This document shows, one piece after another, positions 34,678-46,727 of a stretch of DNA of 64,000 bases. Source of the DNA: Azadirachta indica (Eukaryota > Streptophyta > Magnoliopsida > Sapindales > Meliaceae). Under the pieces are notes generated by a model. It saw only the letters and a program-made list of their open reading frames with translations. It was not told the origin of the DNA and searched no databases. The position numbers and the translations under genes are program-made. How positions within the stretch are numbered: the stretch's first letter is position 1; each line of letters starts with the position of its first letter. The DNA lies in contig CM040441.1 in assembly GCA_022749755.1 (NCBI GenBank), positions 22,011,475-22,075,474 on the forward strand, read 5' to 3'.

Positions 34678-35764
34678 TTCTCCCCCTCTTGAAAAGAATT
34701 TGTCCTTAAATCGCTACCTACATCAAAAATAGTTAAGTTAGAAACATTAAAGCTTGTACTAACCCCATACTTGTCTGATAGTTCAAGTTTGTAGGCATTG
34801 TCATTGATGCATTCTACTACTTGAAATAGGGCATCTCCCGTTAGTAGCAGTTTAGAACGCCTTTACTCAGGAAAACGCTTCTTCCTCATATGTAACCAAA
34901 CCAAATCTCCTGATCTAAAGACAATCTTCTTGCGTCCCTTATTGGCTTGTTTGGCATATTGTTTTATTCATTGCTCTATGTGTTGCCTTGCTTTCTCATG
35001 AATCTGCTTAATGAAATCAACTTTCTTCTTGCCATCTAAACTAACGCGCTCATTCATAGGTAAAGGAATTAAATCCAAAGAAGTTAGTAGATTAAAACCA
35101 TAGATAATTTTAAAAGGTGAAAACTTAGTGGCAAGCAATCTTTCCAAGTTTTCAAGTTCTTTTGTATGATGGTACACAATAAAGTAAACAATATCCTATT
35201 TACTACTTTAATTTGACCATTTGTTTATGGGTGACAAGTAGTAGAAAATAATAATTTAGTTTCTAACTTTCCCCACAATGTTTTCCAAAAGTAACTTAAG
35301 AATTTTGTGTTTCGATCTGAGACAATAGTCTTAAGCATTCTATGCAACCTAATAACCTCTTTGAAAAACAAATCAGTTATATGTGATGCATCATCAGTTT
35401 TATGACATGTAATAAAGTGTGCCATCTTAGAAAACCTATCGACAACCACAAAAACTGAGTCTCTCTGCCTCTTTGTCCTAGGTAATCGCAAAACAAAATC
35501 TGTAGAAATATCGACCCAAGGTGCACTAAGAATAAGAAGTGGTATATACAATTCATGTGATTTTTGCTTAGATTTAGCTTGCCTACAAGTAATGCATCTT
35601 GTACAAACCCTTTCTACGTCACGTTTCATGTTCTATCAAAAGAAATATTCATACAATATGTGTAAAGTCTTAGCTACGCCAAAGTGACCTATCAAACCAC
35701 CACGATGTGCTTCTCGAACAAGTAACTCACGCAATGATGAATATAGAACACACAATTTATTTTC
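34678..35764 (-). pseudogene. F1 integrase, broken, copy B
   Basis: Partner of 10,454-11,567. The core frame 35,225-35,629 holds [20 protein letters not shown] and SDRNTKF. The catalytic Glu position again reads Lys (QIKVV). A deletion near 35,130, absent in copy A, removes the HVEFAYNR region (34,968-35,177 reads through the join). Confidence 0.9.
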
Positions 35765-36357
35765 TCAAAATAAGAAACCATCATGCAAATAGAACTTCTC
35801 GCATGCTCTCTCAGTGTAATTCTTAACCAAGTCACAAAAATTAGAATCTGTTATATAAAACTCCTTAATATACTCAAATCCAAGCAATTTAGCATCAAGA
35901 GTTGAAAGTAAAGCGTACTTGCGTGATAGTGCATTAGCAACTATATTTTCTTTACCTTGTTTGTATTTGAACACATAAGAAAATGTCTCAATGAACTGTA
36001 CCCATTTGGCATGACGTCTGTTTAATTTGTGCTGTGCTTTTAAATGTTTCAAGGATTCATGATCCATATGAATCACAAACTCTTTGAGGCAAAGGTAATG
36101 CTGCCAAGTTTCTAAAGTTCAAGCCAATGTATACAATTCTTTGTCATAAGTGGGATAGTTTAAAGCTGTCTTATTTAGTTTCTCACTAAAGTACGCAATC
36201 TATCTTTCTTCTTGCATTAGTATGCCTTTGATTCCTGCACCTGAAGCATCACACTCAATCTTAAATGTTTTAACAAAGTTAGGTAAAACAAGTAAAGATG
36301 CATTAGTCAATTTTTCTTTGATGAGTTTGAATGTCTTTTGTTACTCTCTTCCCTACT
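35765..36357 (-). pseudogene. F1 RNase H, broken, copy B
   Basis: Partner of 11,568-12,160, with [20 protein letters not shown] and [14 protein letters not shown]. The frame break between the two halves is shared with copy A. Confidence 0.88.
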
Positions 36358-37336
36358 TGAACGGAACATTCTTCTTGATGACTTTGGTTAAGAGTGTAGG
36401 TATGCTACTAAAATCTCCAACAAAGTGCTGATAAAAATTGGCCAATCCATGAAAGCTTCTTACTTGATTCGTCAAAGTAGGCGTTGGCCATTCTTGAATT
36501 GCCTTCACCTTTTCCTTATTAACCTCAATCCGTTTTGCACCTACAACAAAACCAAGAAACACAAGTTTATCCGTGCAAAATGTACATTTCTTAAAGTTAG
36601 CAAATAACCTTTCTTTCCTTAAAACATTTAAAACAAAATTTAAATGCTCAACATAATCGTCCAAGTTTTTGCTATAAATCAAGATATCATCAAAATAGAT
36701 TACTACGAATTTGCTAATGAAAGCACGCAAAACATGGTTCATAAGTCTCCTGAAAGTACTAGGTGCATTAGTTAACCCAAAAGGCATAACTAATTATTTA
36801 TACAAACCATATTTTTTTTTAAATACAATTTTCCACTCATCCCCTTCTTTCATCCTAATTTGATGGTATCCACTCTTAAGATCAATTTTAAAAAACATAC
36901 AAGATCCGTGCAATTCATTTAACATATTATTTAATCGAGGAATGGAATGTCGATACTTTACTGTAATATTGTTGACAGTTTGGCAATCAACACACATTTT
37001 CTTGTCCAATCTTTTTTAGGCACTAGTAGCACCGGAACCGCACAATAACTCATGCTTTCTCTAATATACCTTTTCTCCATCAGCTTGTTAACTTGTTGTA
37101 GAAGTTCCTTTGTCTTCTCGAGATTAATTCCATAAGTTGGTTGGTTCGAAATTGTGGCACCGGATATAAAATCAATTTGATGTTCAACTCCTCAAATTAG
37201 AGGTAAACCAGGAGGCACATCTTTAGGAAAGACACTCTCGAATTCCTGCAAAAGAAACATAACATTGTTCGGTAAGGATTCGACAAAATTGTCGGTACAT
37301 AAAAAGGCCTCCTTGTACATAAGTACTACGAATAGC
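36358..37336 (-). pseudogene. F1 reverse transcriptase, broken, copy B
   Basis: Partner of 12,161-13,138, with YFDD at 36,686-36,697, PFGLTNAPSTFRRLMNHV and [20 protein letters not shown]. It is cut at the same point near 37,336 against reverse satellite. Confidence 0.9.
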
Positions 37337-38043
37337 ACTTGAAAAACAACTTCATTGCAAGACGAGCTGCATGTGTTATTGCTCATCATCGCATAAAAAT
37401 CGTTACGGTGCATTTTATTTCGAAAACAAAAAAGTTGAAAACGTACGTTCTTGGGGCCAGAATTCCCATACACAAAACAGACTCAAAAAATGACTTCGTT
37501 TTGAGACAGGCCACGCGTCTTGTTACTCATCATTGCATGAGGATCTTTATACTGTATTTTATTTCGAAAATAGAGAATTTGAAAACGTACGATTTTTGGG
37601 GCAGGAATTGTCAAACGTGATATGGACTTAAAAAACGACTTCATTTTGAGACAGGCTGCACATCTTGTTACTTACCATCGCATGAGTATCGTTACAGTCC
37701 ATTTTATTTCAAAAACAAAAAAGTTGAAAGTGTACGATTTTTAGGGCTAGATTGGTCAATTGGAAGACGCACTCAAAAAATGACTTCGTTTCAAGATAGG
37801 TCGCACATCTTGTTACTCATCATCGCATGAGAATCCTTACAGTGCATTTTACTTCAAAAACGGGAAAATTAAAAACGTATGATTTTTAGGGACGGAATTC
37901 TTAAACGTGATACGGACTAGAAAACAACTTCGTTTTGAGACAGGCCACATGTCTTGCTACTTAGCTTCGCATGAGAATCGTTACAGTGCATTTTATTTTA
38001 ACAACGGAGAAGTCGAAAATGTATGATTTTTGTGGTCAGAATT
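37337..38043 (-). repeat. Satellite, reverse orientation (about 4.9 monomers)
   Basis: The part to 37,704 matches copy A. After that it continues in the same orientation with three more monomers, whereas copy A flips. It ends at GGTCAGAATT, joined to an F6 LTR with CAGAATT shared by both sides. Confidence 0.9.
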
Positions 38044-38889
38044 ATCATCTTTTTCAAAACTTGGTGGTGAACCTTCAAAAAGGGAAGCTTTCTTTTAGTT
38101 TGTTTATTTTTCAAATATGTTTAAAACTTTTGTAATTAGATTCATAAATTTGAATTTAAAAATGGAAGTGTAAACATATTTTGTGAGTTTGGCTTTGCTA
38201 TTGAAATGGTATTGAATATTTTGTGAAATGTGATTAATTAGAGGTTGAGATTATTTCTTGTTCATTGATCTGTATAATTTTGATTATTTGTTGTGGATTT
38301 GTTATCTATTATTTATGATTGAAATTAATTTGAGAATTAAGGTGTTAGAAACATTATCTTACCTTAATTATGTTTTTTTGAACAAGTATTTAAATTGAAT
38401 TCATTGAGTTAGTTTGATTTAAATGGTTAAATGATTTCCTTATAACAATACAATGAATTAAGTAGAAGCCTTATATCAAGGATATATTTAATTAATTGTA
38501 ATTGAGAATTACCATGATCATTAGAATTCTCTAACTTTAGTGGAAAAACCAATAATCTAAATTACGTAATGGTTGTTTAATTCACCTAATATTTCAATAC
38601 CAGATTAGATAACTAACCAAATCTCATCTAATTTCATTGAATTCAACAGAATTTTATTGATTTCAAGTTCTTGTAATTTAGTTTTTTAACAACTTCAATT
38701 GAAATAATCTGGATTTGTCATTTAATTATATTAGAGTATTTACGATTTTATGTTTGCTTAAATTAGTAATTAATAGGAAACAATAAGGATTTAAACCATT
38801 ACAATTCCGTGAGAGATTGACCTCGGAGTGAACTTATCGTCAACTATTAACGATTCGTGCACCTGTGAGCATTTCAAATTTGCATATCA
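38044..38889 (+). mobile_element. F6 LTR fragment (sense)
   Basis: Reverse complement of most of the F6 LTR at 55,793-56,714, so it lies in the opposite orientation. The start is missing and replaced by satellite. The natural end CATATCA is at 38,889, directly followed by the interior of an F2 LTR. AT-rich, with no coding sequence. Confidence 0.85.
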
Positions 38890-39327
38890 CCCATTATCTA
38901 TTTTAATCTTATTTTTAAACATATGTTATTTAGTTTATTATGTGTTTGAGCTGTTAATATTAATTATTAAGCCCAAATCCAATTTCTTTTAATTTTAATT
39001 AGAATAAGTTTAGTTTTGTGGCCAAACACTCAATTTAGGGTTACTTATTTCTTATACCATTATATATACAGTCACATGCTCTCATGGAAACATCATTACT
39101 CTTTGAATAAAATAAAATTGAGAGTGTTTTTCTTGTTTTGATTCTTACTTGAATTAAGGTTTTTACAATCAAAGTTAATTACTTTGAGAGTATTTTATTT
39201 CAAGATTCTATTTCACGAGTTGAAATTGTGTCGCGGACTTGAGTAAATCTGATTTAACTTTCCAAGAGGTTCCTTCCATGCGTAAAGATATTGGGTCTCA
39301 AGTTTAATATACTCAGGGTTCATATCA
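38890..39327 (+). mobile_element. F2 5' LTR, right half
   Basis: It matches about 45,313-45,751 of the F2 3' LTR, from CCCATTATCTAT to the end CATATCA. The left half is missing. Probable transcription start region: TATATATACAG near 39,062. Confidence 0.88.
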
Positions 39328-39330
39328 GTT

Positions 39331-39342
39331 TGGTATCAGAGT
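39331..39342 (+). promoter_or_regulatory. F2 primer-binding site
   Basis: TGGTATCAGAGT lies three bases after the LTR end. It is complementary to the 3' end of initiator tRNA-Met, with the last base off. Confidence 0.85.
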
Positions 39343-40361
39343 TACGGCTCTAAATCAAGTTATATTGTTCCTCAAATTTGTCTGTTTTGTTTCTTTAGTT
39401 TCTGAATCTGTTTGTTTCAATTCCATTTCTTTTCATTTTGTGTCTATTATATCAAAAAAAAAAAAGAGTATTTCCTTTCAATTCACAGCAAGTCAAGTTT
39501 GGGTTGTATCAATCTCCAATTCGGTTAATTTAGTCTTTGTCTATTTGTTTCTTTTGTGTTTCTTTCTATTTATTTTTGTTTGGTCACTCCCACATGTTTG
39601 GAGGTGAAAGAAAATTAAAAAAAAAAAAAAGAGAAAGCAAAGTATTTGGCCAAAAGAAGAAAAAAAAGTAAGAAAAAGAAAATTTGGCAAGTAAGGCTAT
39701 GTGGGGTAAGCATATAGTACAATCTAATTTCTAGTTTGGAAAGGACGAAAAAAAAAAAGGCAAGGTATTGAACAAAAATAAGGAGAATAAAAAGAAAAAT
39801 CAGATTGTTTTAAGGAGTTTGACCAAATTAAGCCTATAATCCAAAACAAGTTAGAATTTACTTCCTAATCTTTTCATAATTTTTGATTGACTTTCATATT
39901 CCGGTACTGATTTTTTTTCTCTGTTCTTATTATTCCCTTTATCATTTCTAAAATTTATGTTCTAACCCTTATGCTTTCCTAATTTGTTGCCTACCTAAAT
40001 TGGTTTGAGGTGATAATTTTTTTGCTTCTGAATTTCTAATTTTCAGGTTATAGTTTCTTCTAATTTTATTTTATTTTTATGTTATAAGTATTTAGGTTCT
40101 CTTTAATTTTAATTTACCTTGGTTTTATTTACTTTTCATTGTATTTAGTAAGTTTGCATAAATTTTGACTTTTGCAACTAATCTTAATAAGAAAATTAGA
40201 GTGGAAAAAAACTTAGTGTGAGCTCATCTAGAGAAAAGCCATAAATTAAGTGTGAAACATGAGCGAACTTGAGTGATAACATTACTTGAATGAAACACGT
40301 GAGGGAGTGAAGTGAGGAAATTATTCTTTTGCTTTACTAATCTTGTCTTGCAACTTAATAC
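39343..40361 (+). other. F2 untranslated leader
   Basis: About 1 kb of T-rich and A-rich tracts (39,455, 39,616, 39,750) with no domain. Its end resembles the F1 leader in composition and leads to the gag start. Confidence 0.6.
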
Positions 40362-41455
40362 ATGATGAGTGGACAACTAAGAAATCCACAAGGTGAGATA
40401 GATCAATTCCAAACCTTAACCGAGTTGTTGCAAGCCATGGATAGAAAATATGGAGAGTTGGTTGATAGAATGGAGAGGTTAGAGGTTTCAGCCACAAGGT
40501 GGCAGCCACCTAATGCTTCTAATGCAACCATGCAAGCTAGGCGAGTTCTAAGAAGAGCTCAATTAGATAAAGGCTTTAATGATAGTGAATCGCTTGATGA
40601 CAATAGAGAGGAAGAGGAGGTGAGACTGATGGCAAGAAACAACAACAATATTAACAATAGTGGGGTCAAATTGAAAATTCTATCATTTTATAGAAGAATA
40701 GATCCTAAGGCATACTTGGTTATGGAAACAAGATCGAATTAGTATTTGATTGCAATGACTACACGGAATCCAAGAAGTTGAAGCTTGCCGTGGCTGTTTT
40801 CGAAGCTTATGTTATTACTTGGTGAGATAATACCAAGCAAAAACGAAGGAGAAACAGGGAAAGGCTTATTAAAGACTGAAGAGATCTGAAATCCATCATG
40901 CGCAAAAGATTTATACCAAGGTACTACTATAGAGAATTGTACAATCGACTTCAAAATCTCACTCAAGGGTCTAAGAGTATTGAGAAATACTACAAGAAGA
41001 TGGAGGTAACTATGATAAGAGCAAATGTAGAGGAAGATAATGAAGCTACAATAGCAAGATTCCTCAATGGTTTGAACAAGGAGATTTCTAATATGGTTGA
41101 ATTGCAGTTATATATAGAGTTAGAAGGCTTGCTTCACCTTACTTTGAAGGTTGAGAAGCATTTGCGAAAGAAAGGTAGTACAAGTCTATTTTCTCTTATA
41201 CTTCTTCATTCAAATCAAATTGGAGGAAAGATAACAAGGCTTCATCATCTAAGCCTAAAATCGAATCCAAAGAGTCTCCAAAAACATTCAACTCAAGTAA
41301 AGATAAGGGTAAGCTTGATTCTACTATTAACATAAGAAATATTAAATATTTTAAGTGTCAAGGTGTAGGACATTACAAGTAAGATTGCCCAAATCAAAGA
41401 ACCATATTCATGCTTGAGGGAGAGTACTATTTGGCTAGTGAAGAGAAAAATGAAT
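40362..41455 (+). pseudogene. F2 gag, broken
   Basis: The ATG at 40,362 opens MMSGQLRNPQGEIDQF. A probable coiled region LLQAMDRKYGELVDRMERLE is followed by a frameshift near 40,735. The capsid core then reads MRKRFIPRYYYRELYNRLQN, YYKKMEVTMIRANVEED and RFLNGLNKEISNMV. A CCHC knuckle (CQGVGHYK then a stop then DCPNQR) lies near 41,358-41,400. Stops lie at about 40,825, 40,880 and 41,333. Same gag type as F1. Confidence 0.88.
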
Positions 41456-41589
41456 AAGAGACAATGTCACCTCTTGAAAATGCAATTGATGAAGAAGAGG
41501 ATGAGCAATTTACCATGGCTGACAGTGGTAAGGCTCTTATATCAAGAAGAGTTTTAAATATGCAAGTCCAACAAGAAAAATGTGATTAG

Positions 41590-42112
41590 AGAGAGAATCT
41601 CTTCCATACTAGGTGTCTTGTAAAGGATAGGGTTTGTGATGTGATAATTGATGGTGGTAGTGTAACGAATGTTGCTAGTACTACCATTGTAACTTACTTT
41701 AAAACATCCACATCCTTACAAGTTGAAGTGGCTTAATGATTGTGGGTAAGTTAGGGTGACAAAGCAAGTTCCTATTGCCTTCAAAATAGGCCAGTATAGA
41801 GATGAGTTGTTGTTTAATGTAGTGCCCATGCATGTTAGTCATTTCTTGTTGGGATGCCCTTGGCAATATGATAGCAGGGTGTTGTATAATGGTTTCACAA
41901 ATCATTATATTTTTATGAAGGATGGGAAGAAAATTACTCTTATACCACTTTCACCTAAAGAAGTTTTTAAGAGTGAGCTTAAAAGAATGCAAAGTCAGGG
42001 AGAAAACAAGAGTGAGGAGAAAAGAGTGAGTGAAGGTGTAATAAAAGAGAGTGAGTTTTCAAAAGAAAAAAGTGGCAAAAATAATGAGAAAAAAAAAAGT
42101 GAGTCCGAGTAG
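41590..42112 (+). pseudogene. F2 aspartic protease, broken
   Basis: FHTRCLVKDRVCDVIIDGGS and VTNVAS form the active-site region. After a frameshift near 41,700 come KQVPIAFKIGQYRDELLFNV, HFLLGCPWQYDSRVLYNGFT and the basic tail KEVFKSELKRMQSQGE. The frame ends at 42,110-42,112. 42,113-42,300 has no domain. It ends in a pyrimidine run plus CAG, which looks like a splice acceptor but is probably chance. Confidence 0.87.
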
Positions 42113-42300
42113 AGAGGGGCAAAATTCAAATTAGGGAAAAAGAGTGGAGGGAAAAGAAACAATTAAATGTAAAAAGAAAAAAGTGATTTTAAGGAGGCTT
42201 GGTTTTGAAATAAAAGTATACTTCTACTTATATACAAGGAACTTTACTTAAACACTAAAGACCTTAATGCTTCTTTGCCTACTGCATTTTTTTCCTCTTT

Positions 42301-43190
42301 TACAGGCTTATGAAGATGTTTTTCTTGATACCCAATAGATTGCCACCAATTAGGGGTATTGAGCATCAGATCAATTTCGTTCTTGGAGTTTCAATTCCAA
42401 ATAAACTAGCCTATAGGAGTAATCCCGAGGAGACAAAGGAGCTCCAAAGGTAAGTTGAGGAGAGTTAACCAAAGGATATGTTAGAGAAAGTATGAGTCTA
42501 TGTGCTGTTTTTGTTTTGTTGGTACCTAAGAAAGATGGCTCTTAGCGTATGTGTTTTGACTGTCGTACAATTAATAATATTATGGTAAAGTATCGCCATC
42601 CTGTTCTTAGGCTAGATGATATGCTTGATGAATTGCATAGTTATACTATCTTTAGTAAAATTGATTAGAAAAGTGGATATCATCAAATTCATATGAGAGA
42701 GGACGATAAATGGAAAACTACATTCAAAACAAAATATGGCCTGTATGAATGGTTAGTTATGCCTTTTGGTTTAATTAATGCACCTACTACTTTCATAAGA
42801 CTTATAAACCATATTTTGAAAGATTTAATTGGAAAATTTGTTATTGTATACTTTGATGATATCCTTGTGTATTCCTAAAATTCGAATGAACATATAGAAC
42901 ATTTAAAGGTTGTACTTGATATTTTGAGAAAAGAAAAATTATATGCTAACCTTTAAAGTGTTCTTTTTGTTTAGATTGAATTGTGTTTTTAAGTTTTGTG
43001 GTAAGTGCTTAAGGTGTTAAAGTTGATGAAGAGAAGATACGTGCTATGAAAAATTGGCCTACTTCTAAATCGGTAAGTGAGGTAAGAAGCTTTCATGGAT
43101 TGGCTAGTTTTTATAGATGGTTTATAAAAGATTTTAGCATAATTGCAGCACCCCTTGCAGACGTAATTAAAAAGAATTGAACTTTTAAGT
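42301..43190 (+). pseudogene. F2 reverse transcriptase, broken
   Basis: LPPIRGIEHQINFVLGVSIP, YRSNPEETKELQR, PKKDGS in decayed form, [24 protein letters not shown] at 42,849-42,860, then [19 protein letters not shown]. It carries many stops (for example 42,453, 42,668, 42,877, 42,955) and at least one frameshift near 42,960-43,000. This is the most decayed RT here. Confidence 0.88.
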
Positions 43191-43800
43191 AAGATAAAAA
43201 ACAAGCACATGCATTTACTTTATTGAAAGATAAGCTTTGTAAGGCACCCACACTTGCTTTGTCTAACTTCGCTAATACTTTTGAACTTGAATGTGACATA
43301 CCAAGATTGGGCATTGAGGCTATTCTTATGCAGGAAAAGAGGCCAATTGCCTAGTTTAGTGAAAAACTCCTTTGCGCCTCAATGAATTATCCTACTTATG
43401 ACAAAGAGCTTTATGATTTGGTTAGAGCTTTGAAAAATAGGCAGCATTACCAATAGCCTAAGGAATTTCTTATTCATACTGATCATTAATCTTTGAAGTT
43501 TATAAAAGGGTAAGGTAAGTTGAACAAACGACATGCCAAATGAGTCAAATTTATTGAGACTTTTCCTTATATGAATACAAGCAAGGTAAAGACAATGTTG
43601 TGGCCGATGTACTCACAAAGAAGTATACTTTACTTAATGCTTTAGATGCAAGAATGCTTGGGTTTGAACATATTAAAATACTTTATGATGATGATACTGA
43701 CTTTTCTAACATTTTTAAAGCATGTGAGAAGCTGCATATGATAAGTTCTATAGAATGGATGTGTTTTTGTTTAAGGAAAATAAATTGTGCATGCCTCTTT
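43191..43800 (+). pseudogene. F2 RNase H, broken
   Basis: [47 protein letters not shown], then GKDNVVADVLTKKYTLLNAL, matching the RNase H and tether of F1. Stops lie at 43,354, 43,456, 43,488 and 43,543. Confidence 0.85.
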
Positions 43801-44890
43801 TTTCTCTGAGAAAATTGCTCGTAAAAGAGTCTCATAAGGGGTAGTTTAATGGGACATTTTAGCATTATAAAAACTTTAAACACTTTAAATAAACACTTCT
43901 ATTGGCCTAAAATAAAAGGATGTGCAAAGAGTTTGTGATAGATGTGTTGTGTGCAAACAAGCCAAATCTAATGTTTTGAATCAAGGTTTGTATACTTCTT
44001 TACCAGTTTCTAATGAACCTTGGATTAATATTTTCACAGATTTTGTTTTGGGTTTACCTAGGTCGAAAAAGGGGGAAAGATTCTATTTTTGTAGTGGTTG
44101 ATAAGTTTTCCAAAATGTCACATTGTATACCTTGTAATAAAACTGATGATGCCACTAACATTGCAAATCTGTTCTTTAGGGAAGTAGTACGTTTGCATGG
44201 CATTCCAAAAACTATTGTTAGTGATAGATACGTAAAATTTTTAAGTTATTTTTGGAAAGTTTTGTGGAATAAATTGGGTACTAAATTGTTATTTTTTACT
44301 ACTTGTCACCCACAAACTGATGGTCAAACAAAAGTTGTGAATAAGACTTTAGGAACTTTGTTGCGTGCTATTGTCTAAAAGAATTTGAAGAATTGGGAAG
44401 AGTGCATTCTATTTGTTGAATTTACATATAATAGAGTTGTGCATTCTGCTTCTGGTTTTTCACCTTTTGAAATTATTTATGCCTTTAACCCACTAACCCC
44501 TTTGGATTTAGTTCCTTTACCTTATGATAAAAGAACTAGCTTAGATGCAAAAACGAAGGCAAAATTAGTGAGAAAACTACATGAAGATGTGCGCAAGAAC
44601 ATTGAAAAGAAGAATCAACAAATTACAAGCCAAGTAAACAAAGGACAAAGGCGCATTGTATTCGAGCTTGGTGATTGGGTTTGGTACATATGCGAAAGGA
44701 AAGATTTCCAACTCAAAGGAAGTCAAAGCTTCATCTAAGAGGAGATGGTTCCTTTTAAGTTATTGAGAAGATCAATGATAATGCTTACAAATTAGATCTT
44801 CTTGGTGAGTATACTATGAATGCAAGTTTTAATGTGGCTGATCTTTCTCCTTTTGATGTAGATAGTGAAGATTCGTGAGCGAATCATCTT
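43801..44890 (+). pseudogene. F2 integrase, broken
   Basis: The zinc module is decayed (CVVCKQAKSN near 43,950). The core has [20 protein letters not shown] and [14 protein letters not shown] with the second Asp, then [20 protein letters not shown], where the catalytic Glu is Lys as in F1. The C-terminal part WEECILFVEFTYNR, SPFEIIYAFNPLTPLDLVPL and ELGDWVWYICERKDF is one frame (44,385-44,738). Its tail reads FNVADLSPFDVDSED just before the polypurine tract. Confidence 0.9.
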
Positions 44891-44905
44891 GAAGAGCGAG
44901 GGAAT

Positions 44906-45751
44906 TATGCAAATGAGGATACACACAAGAACAATAATTCAATTCAGCTATTTAGTGGTCCCGTTACAAGAGCAAGAATGAAGAAATTCAAGGATACATT
45001 GAATGGGACTATTCAAGGCTTGTGGAATGATCTTGCAATAATTCAGGAGTGCAAGAAAGAGTCAAATATCAAACTTGAACTTCAAGACAATAATCAGAGC
45101 TTGGTAACATTGACACAAGTATAAGAAGGCAAAACGTGAAGATTAAAGCTTCTATGGAATTCGAATTCTGAAATCTGTACAAGGCCATATTCGAATGCTG
45201 TCTCAAAGCTAAGCAAGCATGTTCAAGTCTTTTAATTGCAATTCGAATAAGATCTTCAACATGATGCAAGTTTTGGATTCCATATGCTATTTGGGATAAG
45301 TTGCTGCTTAACCCCATTATCTATCTCAGTCTTATTTAAAAACATATGTTATTTAGTTTGTTATGTGATTAAGCTGTTAATGTTAATTATTAAGCTCAAA
45401 TCCAGTTTGTTTTAATTTTAGTTAGAATAAGTTTAGTTTTGTGGTTAAACACTCAATTTAGGGTTATTTATTTCTTGTACCGTTATATATTCAGCCATAT
45501 GCTCTAATGGAAACATCATTACTCTTTGAATAAAATAAAATTGAGAGTGTTTCTCTTGTTTTGATTCTTACTTGAATCAAGATTTTTACAATCAAAGCTA
45601 ATTACTTTGAGGGTATTTTATTTCAAGGTTCTATTTTATGAGTTGAAATTGAGTTGCGGACTTGGGTAAATTTGATTTAACTTTCCAAGAGATTCCTTCC
45701 ATGCGTAAAGATATTGGGTCTCAAGTTTAATATACTCGGGGTTTCGTATCA
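44906..45751 (+). mobile_element. F2 3' LTR
   Basis: About 846 bp, from TATGCAAATGAGG (F1 has TGATGCAAACGAAG here, so the start is mutated or shortened) to TTTCGTATCA. The degenerate polypurine tract GAGCGAGGGAAT precedes it. The first 220 bp encode a version of the LTR peptide (FSGPVTRARMKKFKDTLNGT). The right end abuts the 3' end region of the antisense F6 element. Confidence 0.88.
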
Positions 45752-45990
45752 AAAAAGAAAAAAATATTGAAAATTTTTTTAAATCTTTAGTCATAGTTCA
45801 AAACAAATACAAATATCAAAGCATATTTAAAATCTATCAAAGCATATTTAAATTCTTTCAAACACACTAAAATCTCACCCCCAAACCTATATTAAACATT
45901 GTCCTCAATGTTTAAAATATAGTTTAAGCTAGGAAAGTATTAAAAATGAGACAAATAGAAAATAAGTTAAACAAAAAAAAAAAAAAGAAA
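45752..45990 (-). other. F6 3' untranslated region with polypurine tract
   Basis: The + strand TCTCACCCCCAAACC at 45,874-45,888 is the complement of the GGTTTGGGGGTGAGA tract of Athila/Tat-like elements. A short direct repeat (ATCAAAGCATATTTAAA twice, near 45,816-45,855) lies beyond it. The expected F6 3' LTR is absent, and the F2 LTR stands in its place. Confidence 0.65.
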
Positions 45991-46727
45991 AGGATAAGAT
46001 ACAATCAAACATGAGTGGGTTGCCTCCCACCAAGCGCTTTCTTTAACGTCTTAGCAAGACTTTGCTTTTTCTTTTTGAGGGTTGAACAATTCAATGCATT
46101 TAGCCTCTCTCTTGTTCTAAACTCCTTCTAAATAAGGCTTCACATGATGTTCATTTACTTTAACTGTTATTTGAATCTTTGAATTTAACAATTCTACCAC
46201 TCCATGAGGAAAGACTTAGACTATTAGAAATGATCAACACCATTTTGTCTTCAATTTTCCTGAAAATAATTTAAGACGAGTTAAATAAAAGAACATTCAT
46301 TTTAGGATAAAGAGATTTATAAATTAGGCCTTTGTCATGATGACGCTTAGTGCGTTCTTTGTAAATTTTTGCATTCTTGTAAACTTCATCTTGAATCTTT
46401 TCTAACTCATCTAACTCACTAAGCTAAAGTAAAAGCTTCTCTCCTGCCATTTTCAGTCCATGTTTAGCTCCTTAATTGCCCAATATGCCTTGTGCTCAAG
46501 CTCTATAGGTAAGTGGCATTCCTTTCCAAAAATTAACCAATTGGGCTCATGCCAATAAGTATCTTGTATGCTGTGCGATATGCCTATAATGCATCATTTA
46601 TCTTAGCCGTCTAATCTTTCCTTGAAGGTCGTACTGTCCTTTCTAAAATTCCCTTGATTTGTCGATTGCTAACCTCAACTTGGCCCGAAGTTTGTGAATG
46701 GTATGGAGTTGCCACCTTATGTGTAAT
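45991..46727 (-). pseudogene. F6 integrase, C-terminal part
   Basis: Antisense, from [20 protein letters not shown] (the Glu of the catalytic triad in QVEV) and [12 protein letters not shown] downward, then a decayed C-terminal domain and a final phrase LGGRQPTH near 46,020-46,040. This is the second half of a gene whose first half is at 49,428-49,740, separated by an F4 insertion. Confidence 0.85.

Larger units (their letters stand above)
26520..37704. repeat. Segmental duplication, copy B
   Basis: Direct repeat of 1-13,507. It differs by a 2,134-bp deletion (copy-A 2,979-5,112 absent, join at 29,518), by loss of about two satellite monomers near 30,030, and by keeping stretches lost in copy A near 6,500 and 7,110. 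Confidence 0.93.

Noticed and set aside
38890..39327. Solo LTR interpretation for the F2 LTR piece
   Set aside because: It is followed by a primer site, leader, gag, pol and a matching 3' LTR, so it is the right half of a 5' LTR.
42280..42310. Splice-acceptor-like pyrimidine run plus CAG before the F2 RT (a similar one near 3,440 in F1)
   Set aside because: In F1 the coding frame runs through the site (FLSQEFEDVFP), and no matching donor was seen. Chance in T-rich DNA is enough.
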